A stretch of DNA of 64,000 bases. It comes from Paraglaciecola arctica. GTDB taxonomy: Bacteria; Pseudomonadota; Gammaproteobacteria; Enterobacterales; Alteromonadaceae. Under the pieces are notes generated by a model. It saw only the letters and a list, made by a program, of their open reading frames with translations. It searched no databases and was not told where the DNA came from. Both the position numbers and the translations under genes were made by a program. Shown here piece by piece: positions 59,353 through 64,000 of this stretch. Position 1 is the stretch's first letter; the number at the start of each line of letters is the position of its first letter. The stretch covers positions 1 to 64,000 of the forward strand of contig NZ_JAHKQO010000049.1 in assembly GCF_018861065.1 (NCBI RefSeq), in the 5' to 3' direction.

Positions 59353-59436
59353 TTAAAAAGAGGTTGGCTTTTGTTCATTCCTCACTTATTTTATGCAGCA
59401 GTTTTTTTGCCGCTTTTAAGGCAATGCAATTTTAAT
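59353..59436 (+). repeat. Degenerate attC-like sequence in the nag cluster
   Basis: The stretch 59362-59392 (GGTTGGCTTTTGTTCATTCC and on) agrees with attC site 1 at 28102 and attC site 4 at most positions, including the spacer between the pairing arms. The right box, GGCAATGCA, is far from consensus and no good left box is seen. It may be a decayed attC carried with a cassette. Confidence 0.45.
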
Positions 59437-59466
59437 TTACAGCTCGGAGCCAATTTGAAATTTATC

Positions 59467-59853
59467 ATGTTGTTTTTAATTCTGTTTTCTTCGTTTGGTA
59501 TGTGTAATGACTCAGACCTTCAAAAGGAGATTATTGGAAGTTGGATTACAGGACAACAAGACGAATATTTTGGTGAGCAGTGGTTTATAACTGAATATAA
59601 AAAAGACGGCACAGCGATTCATCGGCAGTTTAAGGATGCGACCTGCCAAAACACTTCTGTTGTTATAAACGGTATCTGGAATATTCAAAACGGGCAACTA
59701 ACCAATATTGTGTTGGGTAGTACTGGTGATTTTGAAATACCTTCAGGTCTAATGTTAGTCGACCAAATTATCAAGCTGGCTAACGGCGAAATGATTATTT
59801 CAACAGATTCAAATCGTACAGCCTATCGAATGAAAAGTGATAAGTGTATATAG
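59467..59853 (+). CDS. Small secreted protein of unknown function
   Basis: From the ATG at 59467 the product is 128 residues with a signal-like start (MLFLILFSSFGMCNDSD) and a beta-rich body: EIIGSWITGQQDEYFGEQWFITEYKKDGTAIHRQF, NGIWNIQNGQLTNIV. The pattern of a GSW start and repeated strands is like a small lipocalin-type domain. The frame stays open upstream to 59266, but that part runs through the attC-like stretch and seems not to be protein. It interrupts nagA and the regulator gene and looks acquired. Confidence 0.55.
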   Translation: MLFLILFSSFGMCNDSDLQKEIIGSWITGQQDEYFGEQWFITEYKKDGTAIHRQFKDATCQNTSVVINGIWNIQNGQLTNIVLGSTGDFEIPSGLMLVDQIIKLANGEMIISTDSNRTAYRMKSDKCI

Positions 59854-60000
59854 ATAAAACCGTTTTGATTAAATTCCATAATACTCACAACACTAATGGG
59901 TTAACGCTACCCCTTAATTCGTTTTGATTTATCCTCCTAAATACTCCCTGTTCTTTTAACATAAACAAATGTTTCTTGATTCACAGCTTATTAAAATTTT

Positions 60001-60012
60001 GTAATCGATTAC
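60001..60012. promoter_or_regulatory. Candidate LacI-type operator 1
   Basis: GTAATCGATTAC is a perfect palindrome with the central CG typical of LacI-family operators. It lies 270 bp before the regulator gene. The surrounding 428-bp gap (59854-60281) holds no gene. Confidence 0.5.
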
Positions 60013-60228
60013 TTAATTTTTTGAGCTATTGGCGCCGTACGCTTAATCCATATCGCAAAATTTTAATTGTTTTTCTATAAAATACAAAGCGTTAAGTCGT
60101 CACTAAAGTTGAAAGAATGAACAGAAGGATAGCGTTAAATTTGAATTTTAATGACACTGACCAAAGTTTTTCTAAATACGACTATGTCTTCTAAAAAATA
60201 CTTTATAAATAAGCCATTTAGTAAACTG

Positions 60229-60238
60229 AAATCGATTT
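60229..60238. promoter_or_regulatory. Candidate LacI-type operator 2
   Basis: AAATCGATTT, followed by AC, is a CG-centred palindrome similar to the one at 60001. It sits 43 bp before the regulator start, suited to autoregulation. Confidence 0.5.
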
Positions 60239-60281
60239 ACATGTTACCCTATGATGTTGATTTTATTTAGGAGGTTTTTTT

Positions 60282-61298
60282 GTGGCAAATTTAGGAATAA
60301 AAGACATTGCTGCTTTGGCAAACGTCTCTCCCGCGACAGTCTCTAGAGTATTTAGCGCGCCTGATATGGTGTCTAAAAAAACCTTAAATAAAGTCAAAAA
60401 AGTCATCGATGAAGTGGGTTATCGGCCAAACCGCATGGGGGCCAGTTTACGAACTCGCAAAAGCGGCAACATAGTAGCGATTATTCCAGATATCACAAAC
60501 CCAGTTAATGCGGGAATAATTAGAGCGATTGAGCAGGGTGCTCAAAGCGCAGGTTATTCAGTTTTGTTGGGTGACACCCAAGGATTAGAAGAAAGGGAGC
60601 AGCATTACGCCGATTTAGTGAGTCACGGCCAGGCTGACGGTATTTTATTGTTTTGTTCCCGCATACCTTTTAAAACTGATCCTAATAAATCGTTATTAGA
60701 ACAATTGCCGCCTATGGTTAATGGCAATGAAAGAATTGATTCTGACGAAGTCGTGCAAGTTGCAGTGGATAATGTCGCCGCGGCAAAATCAGCCATTGAT
60801 TATTTGATTTCCCTTGGACATAAACGGATTGCTGCGATTACTGGTCCAGACGACATTGCAAGTTCAAATGAACGGTTAGAGGGCTATCAATTGGCTCTAA
60901 AAGAGGCCGGAATTGAACTTGATAGCGCGTTACAATTGGAAGGTGACTACGTTGTAGAGTCGGGTATGGATTGCGCTAGTCAGTTATTGCTATTACCACA
61001 AAGGCCTACAGCCATTTTCTGTTTTAACGATGACATGGCAATTGGTGTCATGAAGTTTTTGCAAAAGCAGGGGTTTGTGGTTCCTGATGATATCTCAGTG
61101 ATGGGTTTTGATGATATTAATTACGCTAAGTATGTGACGCCTTCTTTGACTACAGTCCATCAACCGCTGAATGAGATTGGTAGTACCTGTATTGAATTGT
61201 TATTAAAACAATTAAAAGGGCAAGTAGTAGAGCCTGGTAGACGTTATTTACCTTTTGAATTAAAACTCAGAGGTAGTACCGGGAAAGCTCCAAAATAA
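60282..61298 (+). CDS. nagR: LacI-family regulator, probably of the nag genes
   Basis: The 338-residue repressor has an N-terminal LacI helix-turn-helix (GIKDIAALANVSPATVSRVFSAPDMVSKKTLNKVKKVIDEVGYRPN), then a periplasmic-binding-protein-like core (ISLGHKRIAAITGP; AIFCFNDDMAIGVMKFLQ; GFDDINYAKYVTPSLTTVHQP). A GTG start 7 bp after AGGAGG is clear. LacI-type NagR repressors are known for nag genes in Shewanella and Alteromonas, and two CG-centred palindromes lie upstream. The effector is probably GlcNAc-6-P or glucosamine-6-P. Confidence 0.82.
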   Translation: MANLGIKDIAALANVSPATVSRVFSAPDMVSKKTLNKVKKVIDEVGYRPNRMGASLRTRKSGNIVAIIPDITNPVNAGIIRAIEQGAQSAGYSVLLGDTQGLEEREQHYADLVSHGQADGILLFCSRIPFKTDPNKSLLEQLPPMVNGNERIDSDEVVQVAVDNVAAAKSAIDYLISLGHKRIAAITGPDDIASSNERLEGYQLALKEAGIELDSALQLEGDYVVESGMDCASQLLLLPQRPTAIFCFNDDMAIGVMKFLQKQGFVVPDDISVMGFDDINYAKYVTPSLTTVHQPLNEIGSTCIELLLKQLKGQVVEPGRRYLPFELKLRGSTGKAPK

Positions 61299-61348
61299 TT
61301 CAATATCACTACATTGGATTATCGTATTCGGCATATTCGAATGAGCAA

Positions 61349-61376
61349 AGCCTAATTTAGCTAACTAAATTAGGCT
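61349..61376. terminator. Bidirectional terminator between nagR and GH5 gene
   Basis: AGCCTAATTTAG (61349-61360) and CTAAATTAGGCT (61365-61376) are a perfect 12-bp stem with a 4-base loop, between convergent genes. The T tracts on both sides are short. Confidence 0.75.
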
Positions 61377-61389
61377 CATTTGAGGTGAT

Positions 61390-62484
61390 TTATTGGTGCT
61401 TCTGCATCTCTTTCTTAAAAAACGTTCCTTGTTGAGTTGGGGTAAAATCCCAGTCGCTGATCATAGTAGGTGACCAATCAGGGTCGAATACCCATGCCAC
61501 CCAAGATATATTTCTGTGTTGCATAAATTCGATAATATGTGGTCCATAAGAACCATCGTTAATGACAGGTATATGTGCCCCTTTGCCATCAGCGTTGACC
61601 CAACCTATTTCTGTGGCTATTAGCGGATAGTCTTTTGAAGCAAAGCCCCACACTTCATCCCATAAAACGAAGAAATTTTCTTTAGTTTTGTCTTTTGGTT
61701 TAGCTTTTTGTGGATAGGGATGTGCGGTGTAGGCGATACCTTTGCGATCCACAGGGTTTTTCTGAATAGGTCGCAAATCGTAAGCCCAGTTAAATCCAGC
61801 CACTAGTGGAATAACTTTTTCATCGTGGGCATAAATTATGTCAATTAACTCTTCGTTGAAGGCTTTCCACTCAAGCCAATTGGCTTTGCCAGAGCGACCT
61901 CCTTGATCTGTTGGCTCATTAAACAGTTCGTACACGGCCACGGTGGGAACGCCGGCGTAACGAAAAGCAATGTCTTTCCAAAATGTACGAGTTTCTTTCA
62001 TGGTGGTATCGTACATCGGGTGTTGAAATAGTTCGGCAGGCAAATAACCAATTGAGTGCCAATCAATGATGACATACATCTGTTGCGCGTTGGCCCAAAT
62101 AACTGCTTGGTCGATTAGCTTGAAGTAAGCATTTTTGCCATGTCCTTGCCAAGACACAGGATGAATGGGCAAACGAACCACGTTGGCGCCCCATGCTTTG
62201 AGTTCTTTAAATAATTTCTCTGACCATTGGCCTTCTCGCAAGAGTTTATCGGGATCAGCAATATTTACACCCCTGAAAATAAACTGCTTACCCGATTCAT
62301 CAACGAGTTTATTTCCTTGCACTGAAATTAAATCCAATTTGTTTTTCAATTGTTTACTGTCAAATTGGCTCGGGTAGGGCTCGCCCCACCAATTGTTCTG
62401 TTTTTTCGATTCTGAAGTCGCGGCGAAACTTTGAAAGTTTACAAATAGGGTCATGACAAATGCGCTAAATAATAGTGTTTTCAT
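61390..62484 (-). CDS. GH5 endoglucanase-like, secreted
   Basis: The 364-residue enzyme has a signal peptide (residues 1-21, ending SFAATS) and a GH5 TIM barrel: FIFRGVNIADPDKL, WGANVVRLPIHPVSWQG, the acid/base Glu in VAVYELFNEPTDQGG, and the nucleophile Glu in LIATEIGWVN. It would cleave beta-1,4-glucan or a related polymer outside the cytosol. The ATG at 62484 lies 2 bp after the stop of the GH94 gene, so the two are one operon. Confidence 0.87.
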   Translation of the reverse strand: MKTLLFSAFVMTLFVNFQSFAATSESKKQNNWWGEPYPSQFDSKQLKNKLDLISVQGNKLVDESGKQFIFRGVNIADPDKLLREGQWSEKLFKELKAWGANVVRLPIHPVSWQGHGKNAYFKLIDQAVIWANAQQMYVIIDWHSIGYLPAELFQHPMYDTTMKETRTFWKDIAFRYAGVPTVAVYELFNEPTDQGGRSGKANWLEWKAFNEELIDIIYAHDEKVIPLVAGFNWAYDLRPIQKNPVDRKGIAYTAHPYPQKAKPKDKTKENFFVLWDEVWGFASKDYPLIATEIGWVNADGKGAHIPVINDGSYGPHIIEFMQHRNISWVAWVFDPDWSPTMISDWDFTPTQQGTFFKKEMQKHQ

Positions 62485-62486
62485 GA

Positions 62487-64000
62487 TTAATTCTCTTTGC
62501 AAATTGTGGCGATGACATGGTGTTGATTAGAGTAAACGTTAGGGTCTAACGTGTCTCCAGCAATTTTCTGGCCGTCTACTTCAAGTTCTATTAATCCCTT
62601 ACTTAAACCAGAGGGATTGCGCAACTCAATTGTGTAAGTCGCGCCTCTAAAGGCTCTACTCATGGTCACTTTATCCCAGCTTGGCAAGATACAAGGATCA
62701 ATGCGCAAACCAGCATAAACTGGACGAATGCCTAGAATGTACTGGGTAGCAGCGTAGTAATTCCACGCTGCTGTTCCTGTTAACCATGAGTTTTTCGCTT
62801 CTCCTGGATGAGCTGAATCAGCCCCCGCAATCATTTGACTATAAACATAAGGTTCGGTTTTATGTAATTGCTGAACGTCTTGCAAAAATGCAGGGGTTAT
62901 TTTGCTGTAATACTCATAGGCTTTCTCTCCACGACCTAACATCGCTTCTGATATAGTGATCCACGGGTTGTTGTGACAAAAAATCCCAGCGTTTTCTTTG
63001 TATCCAGGTGGATAGGAAGTGATCTCACCTAAATATTTGTTGTATTGAGTAAACGCTGGTTGATTAAGCATAATGCCGAAATCCGTTGATAAATGGTTTT
63101 CAACTGAATTCATGGCCTGCAGCGCTTTTCCATCATCGAATCCTATGCCAGCCATGGCACAAAAACCTTGGGATTCAATAAAAATTTTGCCTTCAGCGTT
63201 GTCGTTACTGCCAACTTTATCACCATTAGCGTCAAAGGCTCGCAAGAACCACTCACCGTCCCAGGCATGTTGCTCAATGGTTTTGCGCATTTTATCGACT
63301 TCAGTCAAGCAACTTTCTGCTAATTGCTGTTTTCCAATTTGCACACATAAATCGACAAACTCCTGACCATATAATACAAATTGCCCCGCAATCATCACTG
63401 ACTCGGCCACGTCAGACGCACCTCGCTGCGTGGTTTGATAAGACTCATTGGGGTTTTCAGAGAAGCAGTTTAAATTAAGACAGTCATTCCAATCTGCACG
63501 ACCAATTAATGGTAATCCATGAGGACCAAGATTATTTACTACATGATTAAATGCCCGCTCTAAATGCTCAAAGTGGCTTGCGGTGTTACTCATATCACTA
63601 TCGAAAGGAACAACTTCATCTAAGATGCTGAAGTCACCCGTTTCTTTAATATAGTTAGCGGTAGATAACACCATCCACATTGGATCATCATTAAAATTTC
63701 CACCAATATCGGCATTCCCTTTTTTGGTCAATGGCTGATATTGATGGTAGGCAGAGCCATCGGTTTTTTGTGTCGCTGATAAATCTAAGATCCGCTCTTT
63801 GACTTTTTCTGGCACCATATGCGCAAAACCGATAGTGTCTTGATTGGAATCTCTGAAACCCATGCCGCGACCAATACCCGATTCATAAAATGAAGCACTT
63901 CGAGATAAATTGAATGTCACCATATTTTGGTATTGGTTCCAAATATTCACCGCTCTATTGAATTTTTTATCGGGAGTTTCAACTTGGAATTTTCCAAGCA
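62487..64000 (-). CDS. GH94 cellobiose-phosphorylase-like enzyme, 5' end outside window
   Basis: The frame stays open to the last bases, so this is the C-terminal part (about 504 codons) of a larger gene whose start is beyond 64000. It contains the GH94 blocks [22 protein letters not shown], the catalytic Asp in [16 protein letters not shown], and [19 protein letters not shown]. The sequence is like cellobiose phosphorylase, which splits cellobiose with phosphate to glucose-1-phosphate and glucose in the cytosol. Paired with a secreted GH5, it suits beta-glucan or cellodextrin use. Another disaccharide specificity in the family cannot be excluded. Confidence 0.9.
   Translation of the reverse strand, partial: LGKFQVETPDKKFNRAVNIWNQYQNMVTFNLSRSASFYESGIGRGMGFRDSNQDTIGFAHMVPEKVKERILDLSATQKTDGSAYHQYQPLTKKGNADIGGNFNDDPMWMVLSTANYIKETGDFSILDEVVPFDSDMSNTASHFEHLERAFNHVVNNLGPHGLPLIGRADWNDCLNLNCFSENPNESYQTTQRGASDVAESVMIAGQFVLYGQEFVDLCVQIGKQQLAESCLTEVDKMRKTIEQHAWDGEWFLRAFDANGDKVGSNDNAEGKIFIESQGFCAMAGIGFDDGKALQAMNSVENHLSTDFGIMLNQPAFTQYNKYLGEITSYPPGYKENAGIFCHNNPWITISEAMLGRGEKAYEYYSKITPAFLQDVQQLHKTEPYVYSQMIAGADSAHPGEAKNSWLTGTAAWNYYAATQYILGIRPVYAGLRIDPCILPSWDKVTMSRAFRGATYTIELRNPSGLSKGLIELEVDGQKIAGDTLDPNVYSNQHHVIATICKEN

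Noticed and set aside
59266-59466. N-terminal extension of the small secreted protein
   Set aside because: It runs through an attC-like stretch and would bury the signal peptide in the middle of the protein.

Overview
The window looks like the chromosome of a marine gammaproteobacterium of the Alteromonadales, probably near Paraglaciecola/Glaciecola. This is inferred from gene content: a NagP-NagK-NagA-LacI aminosugar cluster, GH109/GH94/GH5 glycan enzymes, the order mnmA-hflD-purB, ppsR divergent from ppsA, smpB divergent from ratA-rnfH, and a tmRNA encoding the tag ANDENYALAA. No database was searched.

Layout. 1-4.2 kb is chromosome: rhtA exporter, gloA, a YjjU-type patatin and a membrane-anchored unknown. 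4.2-34.15 kb is a tandem array of two mobile elements inserted at the 3' end of ssrA (tmRNA, 34155-34512). The original ssrA terminator now lies at 4181-4210, about 30 kb from the gene. Pieces of the tmRNA 3' end sit at three junctions (4214-4236, 11741-11759, 34153-34178).

Element 1 (E1, about 4.22-11.75 kb) carries a tyrosine integrase with a 58-codon excisionase, a retron (predicted msr-msd RNA, small membrane protein, small HTH-like protein, reverse transcriptase with NAxxH, YVDD and VTG motifs), a P2 gpA-like HUH replication protein, a SEC-C protein, a nucleotidyltransferase-like pair and an unknown membrane protein. Joining the E1 ends in silico restores a 26-bp match to ssrA. It also gives the replication gene a different 5' end, whose ATG directly abuts the stop codon of the retron RT. 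The attachment site therefore lies inside the rep reading frame, and integration splits an RT-rep operon.

Element 2 (E2, about 11.76-34.15 kb) has paired TGTGTGACAC arm sites with identical spacing at both ends and its own large integrase beside ssrA. Its cargo is a second HUH protein, a Czc-type heavy-metal efflux cluster with a MerR regulator, a 940-residue membrane STAND NTPase with about 17 leucine-rich repeats, a serine recombinase, and a small integron-like cassette array (GNAT, tail-anchored unknown, DUF4238 protein, a nonsense-interrupted possible ADP-ribosyltransferase, DUF5677-like protein) separated by attC-like sites and lacking a nearby integron integrase.

34.5-64 kb is chromosome again: an Old Yellow Enzyme, smpB, ratA-rnfH, ppsR/ppsA, ydiJ, an AlkB-like demethylase, roxA, a class III nucleotide cyclase, mnmA-hflD-purB, a Tat-exported GH109-like protein, a DUF4874/DUF4832 lipoprotein, the nag cluster with its LacI regulator, and a GH5 plus GH94 pair for beta-glucan use that runs off the window end. 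A degenerate attC-like sequence and a small cassette-like gene interrupt the nag cluster at 59.3-59.9 kb.
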